The notes: generated by a model from the letters alone, not told the origin. 64,000 nt of DNA from Claveliimonas bilis (GCF_020892095.1 NZ_AP024845.1:1674001-1738000); one strand, 5' to 3'; counted from the stretch's first letter, positions 7,937 through 15,998 are shown. Translations and numbers: made by a program.

Positions 7937-8318
7937 GGTATAATATCCGCGTAGGCATTGAGCCATGCAGAAATACAAGAGGGACAAATGCATGCTTGCA
8001 TGCAATTTGGACGTCTTGCATTTCTATAGGGCGAAAGCCCGCGAGCGAGACCCCCGGAGGGGGCGAGCTTGCATGGCGGATGAGGGGAAAGAAAGCCTGG
8101 CATAGGGCGAAAGCCCGCGAGCGAGACCCCGGAGGGGGCGAGCTTGCATGGCGGATGAGGGGAAAGAAAGCCTGGCATAGGGCGAAAGCCCGCGAGCGAG
8201 ACCCCGGAGGGGGCGAGCTTGCATGGCGGATGAGGGGAAAGAAAGCCTGGCATAGGGCGAAAGCCCGCGAGCGAGCCCCCCGGAGGGGCGAGCTTGCATG
8301 GCGGATGAAGAGAAGGAG
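7937..8318 (+). repeat. Structured leader element, copy A (four-module array) upstream of srtB
   Basis: TATAAT lies at 7939-7944. Then follow GCCATGCA (7962-7969, pairing with TGCATGGC 8070-8077), the hairpin AGAAATACAAGA (7969-7980) / TCTTGCATTTCT (8014-8025), the small hairpin GGGCGAAAGCCC (8029-8040), and a stem GCGAGC (8041-8046) / GCTTGC (8067-8072) with GA on both sides of its internal loop. The last two hairpins with their spacer are repeated four times with a period of 75-76 bp (starting near 8026, 8102, 8177, 8252). The array ends at the ribosome site of srtB. Related copies lie at 23.8-24.0 and 40.4-40.8 kb on the other strand. Confidence 0.85.
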
Positions 8319-8325
8319 TATAAAA

Positions 8326-9216
8326 ATGGGCGAACGGAAACATTATCATAGAGGAAGAAGAAAACCAGTATCGGAAAAGCGGACGGCAATGAGGGATGAG
8401 GATACAAAAAGAACCAACAGTACCGGCAGCAGAAGTAAAAGGAAAAAGAAAAAGTCGGCAGGGAAAGGAAGACTGATAAGCAATATTGTACTGGTAGTTG
8501 CAATTATTGTATTCTGTGTGTCGGGATTTCAACTTTACCGGATCATATCCGGATATCAGGAAGGGCGTCAGGAATATGACCAGGTTCGTGAGATGGCAGT
8601 GACACAGGAAAAGGCAGAAGATGGGGAAGAGCAATTTCAGGTAGATTTTGATGCACTGATGGAGATCAACCCGGATACAGTGGGATGGATACGTTTCGAT
8701 CCGGAACCGTCACAGATCAACTATCCGGTGGTGCAGACAACAGATAACAGCACATATCTGGACAAGACATTTTCTGCAAATGATAATACGGTAGGTGCAA
8801 TTTTTGTAAACACATATAATAATCCGGATTTTAATGACAGAAATACTATTATTTACGGACACCGCATGAATGATAATTCTATGTTCCATGATCTGGCAAA
8901 ATATGAAGAAAAATCTTTTTGGGAAGAGAATCCTTATTTCTATATTTACACGCCGGACGGACGGGAGATTACTTATCATATTTATGCGGCAGGAGTAGTG
9001 ACAGATACTTCTGATACATATCTGACAGAATTTGCAGACGACGCTGCCTATGAGGCTTTTCTTGATTATACAAAAGAGGCGTCCGAATATGACACCGGCG
9101 TCGAAGTTACGGCAGAGGATACGGTGGTGACTCTGTCTACCTGTACCAGGGCAAGTGATGAGCACAGGATGGTAGTTGTGGGAGTAAAAGAAGAAGAAAA
9201 GCAGATAGAAGAATAA
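8326..9216 (+). CDS. srtB: Class B sortase
   Basis: 296 residues from ATG 8326, chosen because AGAAGGAGT sits 7 bp upstream; the frame is also open back through the leader repeats to 7858, but that part is repeat sequence. A basic cytoplasmic N-terminus (1-49), one membrane anchor (about 52-72), then the sortase B domain with catalytic His179 (YGHRM), Cys273 (STCT) and Arg281 (HRMVVVG). It acts outside the membrane, cleaving a sorting motif and attaching the substrate to peptidoglycan or to a pilin. No substrate gene is adjacent. Leader element copy A lies in its 5' untranslated region. Confidence 0.92.
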   Translation: MGERKHYHRGRRKPVSEKRTAMRDEDTKRTNSTGSRSKRKKKKSAGKGRLISNIVLVVAIIVFCVSGFQLYRIISGYQEGRQEYDQVREMAVTQEKAEDGEEQFQVDFDALMEINPDTVGWIRFDPEPSQINYPVVQTTDNSTYLDKTFSANDNTVGAIFVNTYNNPDFNDRNTIIYGHRMNDNSMFHDLAKYEEKSFWEENPYFYIYTPDGREITYHIYAAGVVTDTSDTYLTEFADDAAYEAFLDYTKEASEYDTGVEVTAEDTVVTLSTCTRASDEHRMVVVGVKEEEKQIEE

Positions 9217-9238
9217 AAAAGTGTGTAAGGAGGAGATT

Positions 9239-9430
9239 ATGCCGCAGTATACTTATGAAGTGGGAGACATTGTGAAAATGAAAAAAAAGCATCCCTGCGG
9301 TAGTTTTGAGTGGGAAATCCTGAGAGTCGGAGCAGATTTTCGACTGAAATGTATGGGGTGCGGACATCAGATCATGATCGCCAGAAAACTGGTGGAGAAA
9401 AATACGAGGGATTTAAGAAAAAAAGCTTGA
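9239..9430 (+). CDS. DUF951-family small protein
   Basis: 63 residues starting at ATG 9239 behind AAGGAGGAG. Contains YEVGDIVKMKKKHPCGSFEWEI and a CMGCGH knuckle followed by IMIARKLVEK. This is the DUF951 pattern, a small beta protein with conserved cysteines found upstream of rpsF/ssb in many Firmicutes. It lies 22 bp after srtB. Function unknown; the family is often near ribosomal or replication genes. Confidence 0.85.
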   Translation: MPQYTYEVGDIVKMKKKHPCGSFEWEILRVGADFRLKCMGCGHQIMIARKLVEKNTRDLRKKA

Positions 9431-9488
9431 AATCACCGGGGCGTTATGGTATCATTTTAAATCGTGATATATTAGTATTCGTCTGGTC

Positions 9489-9565
9489 ATGCAAGGCGCA
9501 TGACAGAAGAATATCCTTGCTCCCCGCAGGAAAACAGGGGGCCAAAAGACCAAAAGGAGGTGCAC
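9489..9565 (+). promoter_or_regulatory. Candidate S6:S18-binding leader of the rpsF operon
   Basis: Between the DUF951 gene and rpsF are two hairpins: GTCATGC / GCATGAC (about 9486-9505) and a CCCC / GGGG hairpin with a CCG segment (about 9521-9543), then the rpsF ribosome site. rpsF leaders in many bacteria carry an autoregulatory site bound by the S6:S18 complex. The position and the CCG bulge fit, but the match is not exact to my eye. Confidence 0.4.
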
Positions 9566-9570
9566 ACTAC

Positions 9571-9858
9571 ATGAACAAATATGAGTTAGCTGTTGTAGTC
9601 AATGCAAAAATCGAAGACGATGAAAGGGCACAGGTAATCGAAAAAGTAAAAGCATTAATTACTCGTTTCGGCGGAAATGTGACTGACGTTGATGAATGGG
9701 GTAAGAAGAGACTGGCTTACGAAATTCAGAAAATGAAAGAAGCATATTATTACTTCATCCACTTCGAATCTGATGCTACAACTCCAGGCGAGATCGAACA
9801 GAGAATCCGCATCATGGATAACGTACTCAGATATTTATGCGTAAAACAAGAGGCATAG
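9571..9858 (+). CDS. rpsF: 30S ribosomal protein S6
   Basis: 95 residues, start ATG 9571 behind AAAGGAGGTG. Typical S6: MNKYELAVVVNAKIEDDE, FGGNVTDVDEWGKKRLAYEI and YYYFIHFES. Binds 16S rRNA together with S18 in the small subunit. First gene of the conserved rpsF-ssb-rpsR operon; ssb follows after 18 bp. Confidence 0.97.
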   Translation: MNKYELAVVVNAKIEDDERAQVIEKVKALITRFGGNVTDVDEWGKKRLAYEIQKMKEAYYYFIHFESDATTPGEIEQRIRIMDNVLRYLCVKQEA

Positions 9859-9876
9859 AAGAAGAGAGGTAAAAGA

Positions 9877-10317
9877 ATGAATAAAGTAATTTTGATGGGA
9901 CGTTTGACAAGAGACCCTGAAGTAAGATATTCACAGGGAGAAAATCCCCTGGCTATTGCCAGATATACACTTGCTGTAGACCGCAGATTCAGACGTGACG
10001 GAGAACAGAGCGCTGATTTTATCCAGTGTGTTGCTTTCGGCAGACAGGCTGAACATGCGGAGAGATATTATCGTCAGGGACTTAAAGTCGTTGTCAGCGG
10101 ACGTATCCAGACAGGAAGCTACACCAACAGAGATGGCGTGAAAGTATATACAACAGAGGTAGTAGTGGAAGAACAGGAATTTGCCGAGAGCAAAGCGTCC
10201 AGTGATGCAAATGCAGGCGGCTTCCAGTCAGCTCCCGCACCGGCACCGAGCGCACCAGCAGGTGACGGCTTCATGAACATTCCGGATGGAATTGATGAAG
10301 AATTACCGTTTAATTAG
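9877..10317 (+). CDS. ssb: Single-stranded DNA-binding protein
   Basis: 146 residues. An N-terminal OB fold (MNKVILMGRLTRDPEVRY, FIQCVAFGRQAE, VSGRIQTGSYTNRDG), a flexible Ala/Pro-rich linker (about 115-135), and the acidic tip GIDEELPFN, which recruits replication and repair partners. It lies between rpsF and rpsR as in other Firmicutes. Confidence 0.97.
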   Translation: MNKVILMGRLTRDPEVRYSQGENPLAIARYTLAVDRRFRRDGEQSADFIQCVAFGRQAEHAERYYRQGLKVVVSGRIQTGSYTNRDGVKVYTTEVVVEEQEFAESKASSDANAGGFQSAPAPAPSAPAGDGFMNIPDGIDEELPFN

Positions 10318-10360
10318 GCTGAAGGCAGCTTAATAAACTTGATAGAAAGGAGAAATTATC

Positions 10361-10627
10361 ATGGCTTTTGAAAAAGGAAATCGTCCGGAAGGCGGTTTTA
10401 AGAAAAGAGGCGGCGGACGCAGAAGAAAAAAAGTATGCGTATTCTGCGGCAAAGAAAATAACGAAATCGATTACAAGGATGTAGCAAAATTAAGAAAATA
10501 CATCTCTGAAAGAGGAAAAATCCTTCCGAGAAGAATTACAGGAAACTGTGCAAAGCATCAGAGAGCTCTTACAGTTGCAATTAAAAGAGCAAGACATATT
10601 GCTTTGATGCCATACGTTCAGGAGTAA
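10361..10627 (+). CDS. rpsR: 30S ribosomal protein S18
   Basis: 88 residues with [35 protein letters not shown] and [21 protein letters not shown], the S18 signature; the N-terminus is basic and Gly-rich. Binds the 16S rRNA platform with S6. Last gene of the operon, followed by a strong terminator. Confidence 0.97.
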   Translation: MAFEKGNRPEGGFKKRGGGRRRKKVCVFCGKENNEIDYKDVAKLRKYISERGKILPRRITGNCAKHQRALTVAIKRARHIALMPYVQE

Positions 10628-10640
10628 TCAGAAAGAATAA

Positions 10641-10686
10641 AAGGCCCGTCGGTTGGGAAATCACCCTGCCGAAGGGCCTTTTTTTA
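10641..10686 (+). terminator. Terminator of the rpsF-ssb-rpsR operon
   Basis: AAGGCCC (10641-10647) pairs with GGGCCTT (10674-10680), followed by a run of T to 10685. Confidence 0.9.
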
Positions 10687-10757
10687 CTCTGGGAAGCCGC
10701 CTTATTTGATCCGGCTTTGAAATGAAAATTTCATGGCTGAAAGAAATGAAAAATTCC

Positions 10758-10786
10758 TTGACATATAAATTAGAAAGGAATACAAT
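10758..10786 (+). promoter_or_regulatory. Promoter of the aminotransferase / 5-oxoprolinase operon
   Basis: TTGACA (10758-10763), 17 bp, TACAAT (10781-10786). The same hexamers and spacing recur at 48224-48252 ahead of a similar leader. Confidence 0.75.
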
Positions 10787-10800
10787 ACAGACAGATTGTG

Positions 10801-10850
10801 AAAGAACGCAGGCAAAGATGTCAGCAGACAGCTTTTTTGCGTTCTTTTTT
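10801..10850 (+). terminator. Leader terminator or attenuator
   Basis: AAAGAACGCA (10801-10810) pairs with TGCGTTCTTT (10838-10847) followed by T. The hairpin lies within the first 60 nt of the transcript, before the coding region, so it could cut transcription short (attenuation) or end a short RNA. No T-box or known riboswitch core is visible. Confidence 0.65.
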
Positions 10851-10893
10851 ATTTAAATAGGAAACTTCGTTCCCTATTAAATAAAACGCTCTG
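10845..10893 (+). repeat. Small leader hairpin element, copy 1
   Basis: Six T, ATTTAA, a hairpin (TAGGAA...TTCCCTA), ATTAAATAAAACGCTCTG. The same layout, with changed but still pairing stem bases, occurs at 48339-48386. Both copies directly follow a leader terminator and precede a ribosome site by 50 bp or less. Confidence 0.6.
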
Positions 10894-10945
10894 CAAGATG
10901 CGAGCGGGGCATTGAAGAAAATTAAGAATGAAAAGGAGAGTTTGT

Positions 10946-11785
10946 ATGAAAACACTGGGTTATTACAATGGGAGATATGGGGAACTGGATGAAATGATGA
11001 TTCCTATGAACGACAGAGTATGTTGGTTTGGGGATGGAGTATATGATGCAGGTCCTTCCAGAAACTACAAAATTTTTGCCCTTGATGAACATATAGACCG
11101 TTTCTTTAACAGTGCCGGACTGCTTGATATTAAGATGCCGGTTACCAAGGCAGAGCTAAAAGAAATTCTGCAGGAAATGGTAAATAAAATGGATACAGGC
11201 AACTTATTTGTGTATTATCAGGTGACAAGAGGAAGCGGAATCAGGAACCATGCTTTTACAGAAGGAGCGGGGAATCTGTGGATCATGCTGAAACCGGCGG
11301 AAATTTCTGACGGCACGCAGCCGATCCGTCTGATCACGTTGGAAGATACCAGATTTTTGCACTGTAATATCAAGACGCTGAATCTGATCCCTTCCTGTGT
11401 GGCGACAGAGAAGGCGAAACAGGCCGGTTGCCAGGAGGCGGTCTTCTACCGTCCGGGAGGCAGAGTAACAGAATGTGCACACAGCAATGTTCATATTATC
11501 AAAGACGGAAAACTGGTTACAGCGCCTACCGATAATCTGATCCTTCCGGGAATTGCCAGGGCACACCTGATCAGGATGTGCAAAAAGCTGGAAATTCCGG
11601 TTAGTGAGACACCGTATACTCTGGAAGATCTTTTCGCAGCTGAAGAAGTGATTGTTACCAGCTCAAGCAATCTTTGCCTCTATGCAAACGAGATTGACGG
11701 AAAACCGGTAGGAGGAAAGAATCCTGGGCTTCTGGAAAAGCTTCGAAAAGCTTTGCTGGATGAGTTTTATGAAGCGACAAAATAA
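10946..11785 (+). CDS. Class IV (D-amino-acid type) aminotransferase
   Basis: 279 residues from ATG 10946 (AAAGGAGAG upstream). Fold-type IV PLP enzyme: GDGVYDAGPSRNYKIFALDEHIDRF, PLP lysine K143 in HCNIKTLNLIPS, and TECAHSNVHII / VTSSSN binding the cofactor phosphate. It resembles D-alanine aminotransferase more than branched-chain enzymes, and would interconvert D-Glu and D-Ala with their keto acids. It heads an operon with PxpB, PxpC, DUF1445, PxpA and a glutamate cyclase, which supports a D-glutamate role. Exact substrate is inferred. The leader carries a possible attenuator. Confidence 0.85.
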   Translation: MKTLGYYNGRYGELDEMMIPMNDRVCWFGDGVYDAGPSRNYKIFALDEHIDRFFNSAGLLDIKMPVTKAELKEILQEMVNKMDTGNLFVYYQVTRGSGIRNHAFTEGAGNLWIMLKPAEISDGTQPIRLITLEDTRFLHCNIKTLNLIPSCVATEKAKQAGCQEAVFYRPGGRVTECAHSNVHIIKDGKLVTAPTDNLILPGIARAHLIRMCKKLEIPVSETPYTLEDLFAAEEVIVTSSSNLCLYANEIDGKPVGGKNPGLLEKLRKALLDEFYEATK

Positions 11786-11831
11786 GAAAAATGACAGATT
11801 TTGATGAAAGAAAAATTTGAAAGGTGAAGTC

Positions 11832-12560
11832 ATGGGAGAAGTAAAATTTATGCCATCCGGTGACAGAGCAATGGTCGTAGAATTCGGTAATGCGATCGAT
11901 ACCAGGATTAACGATCAGGTACATACACTTGCAAGAAGGATTGAAGAGGAGCAGATCCCGGGAATTGTGGAGCTTGTTCCAACCTTCCGTTCACTGATGG
12001 TTTATTATGATCCGTTCCTGACAAGCTATGCGAAGCTGAAGGCGGTGCTTGAAAACAGCGGGGAGATAGGAGCAGGATCAGGGGAAAAGAAGAAAAGAAT
12101 TTTAAAAATTCCTTGCTGCTATGGGGCGAGATTCGGCCAGGATCTGGCAGATATGGAAGCTTACACCGGGCTGGACCGGGATGAAATTATCGCAATCCAC
12201 AGTTCGGTAGACTATAAAATTTATATGATGGGATTTCTTCCCGGATTTGTATATCTGGGAGGATTGGATAAAAGGATCGAGATCCCGAGGCTGAAAACTC
12301 CGCGGGTGAAAATTCAGCCGGGAGCAGTAGGGATCGGGGGAAATCAAACAGGTGTGTATCCGCTGGCATCGCCGGGAGGCTGGCGCCTGATGGGAGGCAC
12401 TCCGGTGGATTTTTACGATCCTGACCGGGAGGAGCCGATCCTCTGTAAGGCGGGAGAATTTATCCGTTTTATTCCGATCACGATAGATGATTATTATGAT
12501 ATCCGCCGTATGATCGTAAACGGCACATATCAGGTAGAGGTTTTGGAGGAGGATGCATAA
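11832..12560 (+). CDS. pxpB: 5-oxoprolinase subunit PxpB (KipI family)
   Basis: 242 residues from ATG 11832 (AAAGGTGAAG upstream). KipI/allophanate hydrolase subunit 1 signatures: MPSGDRAMVVEFG, YMMGFLPGFVYLGGLD, PRVKIQPGAVGIGGNQTGVYP and SPGGWRLMGGTP. With PxpA and PxpC it makes the ATP-dependent 5-oxoprolinase that opens 5-oxoproline to glutamate; PxpBC activates the substrate. It precedes pxpC with stop and start close together. All three subunits are in this operon. Confidence 0.92.
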   Translation: MGEVKFMPSGDRAMVVEFGNAIDTRINDQVHTLARRIEEEQIPGIVELVPTFRSLMVYYDPFLTSYAKLKAVLENSGEIGAGSGEKKKRILKIPCCYGARFGQDLADMEAYTGLDRDEIIAIHSSVDYKIYMMGFLPGFVYLGGLDKRIEIPRLKTPRVKIQPGAVGIGGNQTGVYPLASPGGWRLMGGTPVDFYDPDREEPILCKAGEFIRFIPITIDDYYDIRRMIVNGTYQVEVLEEDA

Positions 12561-12561
12561 G

Positions 12562-13491
12562 ATGTCTGTAAAAGTTATTATACCGGGTGCACTCACGACA
12601 GTGCAGGACGCCGGGCGTTATGGATATCAAAATTCCGGTATCCAGACTTCCGGAGTAATGGATCAGAAAGCCTATAAACAGGCCAACGAACTGGTGGGAA
12701 ATCCTGCAGGAGAAGCGATACTGGAGGCCACTTTGTTTGGCGGAATGATGGAAGTGGATGAAGATACACTGATCGCCTTTACAGGGGCGGACATGGAACC
12801 GCAGATTAACGGGGAAGCGGCTGAAATGAACCGCCCGTATCTCTTGCAGGCGGGAGATACGGTTTCTCTTGGTATGGTGAAAAGCGGATGCAGAACTTAT
12901 ATTGCCTTTGGCGGAGGTATTGACGTCCCGATCGTAATGGGAAGCAGGTCCACGAATCTGAAATGTGCCATGGGAGGCTATGAAGGACGGGCGCTAAAAG
13001 CGGGAGATGTGCTGAAGACGGGAACGCCGCATGCCTCTTTTGAAGAAGTAAAAGAGCGGCGGGCGAAAGCGGAATTTTATGGTTCTCCCATTGAGGTGAG
13101 AGTGATTGAAGGTCCCCAGGCAGAATATTTCAGCGACAAAGGCAAAGAAACCTTTTACGGCGGAACTTATACAATTTCTGATCAGAGCGACCGTATGGGT
13201 TACCGCATGGAGGGAGAACCGATCGAGAGCGTAAACGGGACGGATATCATTTCTGACGGCATTGCTTTTGGAGCGATACAGGTGCCTGCAAGCGGGAAGC
13301 CTATTATTTTGCTTGCTGACCGGCAGACAACAGGCGGATATGCCAAAATCGCCGTAGTGTGTTCCTTTGATATTCCCAAACTTGTACAGGGCAAGCCGGG
13401 AGATCAGGTTCGTTTTGTAAAGATCAGCGTGGAAGAGGCGCAAAGAATCAATGAATCGCAGCAGACAGACTGCATGAAGAGGGGGAAATAG
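12562..13491 (+). CDS. pxpC: 5-oxoprolinase subunit PxpC (biotin-dependent carboxyltransferase-like)
   Basis: Start ATG 12562 preferred, because GGAGGAGG (12545-12552) is 9 bp upstream; ATG 12553 would lie directly on it. 309 residues of the KipA/AHS2 family: GALTTVQDAGRYGYQ, GVMDQKAYKQANELVGN, EATLFGGMMEVDED, GYRMEGEPI, and LLADRQTTGGYAKIA near the end. Works with PxpB on ATP-driven phosphorylation of 5-oxoproline. DUF1445 follows after 2 bp. Confidence 0.92.
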   Translation: MSVKVIIPGALTTVQDAGRYGYQNSGIQTSGVMDQKAYKQANELVGNPAGEAILEATLFGGMMEVDEDTLIAFTGADMEPQINGEAAEMNRPYLLQAGDTVSLGMVKSGCRTYIAFGGGIDVPIVMGSRSTNLKCAMGGYEGRALKAGDVLKTGTPHASFEEVKERRAKAEFYGSPIEVRVIEGPQAEYFSDKGKETFYGGTYTISDQSDRMGYRMEGEPIESVNGTDIISDGIAFGAIQVPASGKPIILLADRQTTGGYAKIAVVCSFDIPKLVQGKPGDQVRFVKISVEEAQRINESQQTDCMKRGK

Positions 13492-13493
13492 TT

Positions 13494-14279
13494 ATGGATT
13501 ACAGTACAATGACGCCCGCACAGGCGCGGGCACTGATAAGAGAAGAGAAGATAACCGGACAGACTTCCGGGATGTGTGCCGGATACGCACAGGCAAATCT
13601 TGTGATCCTTCCGAAGGATCTGGCTTATGATTTCCTTTTATTTACACAGAGGAACCCAAAATCCTGCCCGGTTCTGGAAGTCAGTGATGTGGGAAGCAGG
13701 CAGCTTCATTATATTGCAAAAGATGTGGACATTGCCAGAGATATTCCGAAATACAGAATTTACAGAAAAGGAGAGCTGGCAGGAGAATATACAAATGTGG
13801 AGGAATTTTGGCAGGATGACTTTGTCAGTTTTCTGATAGGATGCAGCTTTTCCTTTGAATCAGGGCTTCTGGATGTGGGCGTTCCGGTGCGGCAGATTGA
13901 AGAACACTGCAATGTCCCTATGTTTAAGACAAATATTCCCTGTACTCCGGCGGGAATTTTTAAAGGCAACATGGTGGTGAGCATGCGTCCCATGCCTTAC
14001 GATCAGGTAGTGAAAGCGGTGCTGGTAACCGGAGAGATGCCGAGGGTGCATGGCGCCCCTATCCATATCGGGGATCCGTCAGTGATCGGCATTTCAGATA
14101 TCCATAAACCGGATTTTGGAGATGATGTTACCATCAAAGAAGGAGAGGTTCCGGTATTCTGGCCTTGCGGCGTTACGCCCCAGAATGTTGTTATGAATGT
14201 AAAACCGGAGATTGTTATCACACATTCACCAGGGCATATGCTGATCACAGACATAAAGAATGTAGAGCTTAAGTATTAA
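13494..14279 (+). CDS. DUF1445 putative hydro-lyase (YcsI family)
   Basis: 261 residues; start ATG 13494 directly after the pxpC stop. YcsI/DUF1445 features: GMCAGYAQANLVILPKDLAYDFLLF, GCSFSFE, NIPCTPAG, VSMRPM, HGAPIHIGDPSVIGI and the terminal THSPGHMLITD. Members are called putative hydro-lyases and relate to the D-glutamate cyclase family; they are regularly found with pxpABC. A role in making or opening 5-oxoproline from D-glutamate is likely by context. Biochemistry of this branch is not certain. Confidence 0.85.
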   Translation: MDYSTMTPAQARALIREEKITGQTSGMCAGYAQANLVILPKDLAYDFLLFTQRNPKSCPVLEVSDVGSRQLHYIAKDVDIARDIPKYRIYRKGELAGEYTNVEEFWQDDFVSFLIGCSFSFESGLLDVGVPVRQIEEHCNVPMFKTNIPCTPAGIFKGNMVVSMRPMPYDQVVKAVLVTGEMPRVHGAPIHIGDPSVIGISDIHKPDFGDDVTIKEGEVPVFWPCGVTPQNVVMNVKPEIVITHSPGHMLITDIKNVELKY

Positions 14280-14304
14280 ATCAGAGTGAAACGAGGAAGA
14301 AACG

Positions 14305-15096
14305 ATGTATTTTGTAGATTTAAACTGTGACCTTGGAGAAAGTTTCGGAAATTATAAGTGCGGGATGGATGAGGAAGTGATCCCCTTTATTTCATCTGCG
14401 AATATAGCCTGCGGTTTTCATGCATCAGATCCGCTTGTTATGATGAAGACAGTAGCGCTGGCAAAGGAAAATCAGGTATCTGTGGGAGCGCATCCAGGTT
14501 ATCCCGATCTGGTTGGGTTTGGAAGAAGAAATCTTTCAGCTTCTCCTGCAGAAGTAAAAGCGATGGTGCAGTATCAGGTAGGAGCGCTTCAGGCTATTGC
14601 AAAGGCACAGGGAATGTCGGTGCGGCATGTAAAGCCTCATGGGGCTATGTACAACATGGCAGGGAAGGATGCAAAACTGGCAGAAGCTATTTGCGAGGGG
14701 ATTTATGAAGTAGATCCCGGGCTTATCCTTCTGGGACTGTCCGGCAGTGAAATGTTGAAGGCGGCTGAAAAGACCGGGCTTCGGTCAGCGAAAGAGGTTT
14801 TTGCAGACCGGGCTTACGAAGAAGACGGTTCACTGGTGGCAAGAAGCAGGCCGGGCGCAATGATCACAAATGAGGAAGAAGCAATTGAAAGAGTTGTCCG
14901 TATGATAAAAGAAGGAAAAGTAACGGCCATTACAGGAAAAGACATCGAAGTGCAGGCGGATTCCATCTGTGTCCACGGCGATGGGGAAAAGGCATTGGCT
15001 TTTGTGGAAAAGATCAGGAAAACCCTGGTGCAGGAGGGAATAGAGATCGTTCCTCTTGAAAAAATCGTAGGCCAGAGACAGGCGCATTCATTTTAA
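14305..15096 (+). CDS. pxpA: 5-oxoprolinase subunit PxpA (LamB/YcsF)
   Basis: 263 residues, start ATG 14305. LamB/YcsF signatures: [70 protein letters not shown] and CVHGDG. It is the hydrolytic subunit completing the PxpABC 5-oxoprolinase. The order pxpB-pxpC-DUF1445-pxpA differs from the usual pxpABC string but all parts are present. Confidence 0.95.
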   Translation: MYFVDLNCDLGESFGNYKCGMDEEVIPFISSANIACGFHASDPLVMMKTVALAKENQVSVGAHPGYPDLVGFGRRNLSASPAEVKAMVQYQVGALQAIAKAQGMSVRHVKPHGAMYNMAGKDAKLAEAICEGIYEVDPGLILLGLSGSEMLKAAEKTGLRSAKEVFADRAYEEDGSLVARSRPGAMITNEEEAIERVVRMIKEGKVTAITGKDIEVQADSICVHGDGEKALAFVEKIRKTLVQEGIEIVPLEKIVGQRQAHSF

Positions 15097-15140
15097 GCCG
15101 GCGCCTGAATGACAGAAGAAATGATAACAGAAAGGAAGAG

Positions 15141-15998
15141 ATGCAATTGGGAGCGGCAGCGCAGGTAAAAAGTGAAACAATCGAAGATGTAGTACTTCGC
15201 CATTCGAAACGGGGAATGACGGTGCTACGCAGCTACATGTCCAGGGATTACTGCAGACAGGCTGCAAGAAGGATTCTGGAGTTGGAAAAAGGGACGATCC
15301 TTTTAACGACCGGATTTTATGTAGCGGGACATGCGGAAACAGATGGACCTCTTGGGACGGTTGTATTGGCAAAAGCATTGGAAAAACAGGGTTTTTATCC
15401 GGTTATTATCACAGATGAATTTTGCCGGGGATTTTTTGAAGCGGCAGATCTGGAAGTATGTTATGTCGATGTAGAGGATGGAGCAGAAAAGTATGAGGCG
15501 TTGTTGGAGAAATTTGCACCGACAGCACTGATTTCCATTGAGCGCTGCGGCCGAAATGTAAAGAATGATTATGCCAACATGCGCGGAGTCAGCATTAAAG
15601 AATATACAGCCCGGACAGACTGGCTGTTTATTCAGGCAAGAAAGCAGGGAATCCCGACATTTGGAGTGGGCGACGGCGGAAATGAGATTGGCATGGGCAA
15701 TTTAAAAGAGGTTATTTCCGGTAAACTGGAACTTGTTCCCTGTAAAGTGAAGGTAGACACTCTGGTCATTGCGACGGTTTCCAACTGGGGTGCATATGCA
15801 ATCGCAGCCTATATTCAGAAAATGACCGGAACAAAAGTTTTACCCGGGTTTTCCGAAATCAAAGAGTATCTCTCCCTGATCGTAAATATGGGAAGCGTGG
15901 ACGGCGTGACAAAGGAACAGACGCTGAGTGTGGATGGTTTTTCACTCGATGTGGAAAAAGAAATCCTGGATGGATTGAAAACGCTGGCTGCAGTGTAG
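15141..15998 (+). CDS. DUF4392 (D-glutamate cyclase-like) protein
   Basis: 285 residues, ATG 15141 behind GAAAGGAAGAG. Glycine-rich nucleotide/phosphate-like loops and conserved polar motifs of the DUF4392/glutamate cyclase family: LLTTGFYVAGHAETDGPLG, ALISIERCGRN, GVGDGGNEIGMGN, VSNWGAYAIAAY. The mammalian homologous domain cyclises D-glutamate to 5-oxo-D-proline. As last gene of the operon it suggests D-Glu to 5-oxoproline conversion feeding PxpABC. A bidirectional-looking terminator follows. Confidence 0.82.
   Translation: MQLGAAAQVKSETIEDVVLRHSKRGMTVLRSYMSRDYCRQAARRILELEKGTILLTTGFYVAGHAETDGPLGTVVLAKALEKQGFYPVIITDEFCRGFFEAADLEVCYVDVEDGAEKYEALLEKFAPTALISIERCGRNVKNDYANMRGVSIKEYTARTDWLFIQARKQGIPTFGVGDGGNEIGMGNLKEVISGKLELVPCKVKVDTLVIATVSNWGAYAIAAYIQKMTGTKVLPGFSEIKEYLSLIVNMGSVDGVTKEQTLSVDGFSLDVEKEILDGLKTLAAV

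Noticed and set aside
7897-8634. Long minus-strand reading frames over the leader repeats before srtB
   Set aside because: They only translate the repeated element in phase (75-bp period) and have no ribosome site.
10787-10945. Riboswitch or T-box before the aminotransferase
   Set aside because: Leader before the hairpin is under 20 nt, too short, and no T-box sequence or known aptamer core is seen; kept only as terminator/attenuator.
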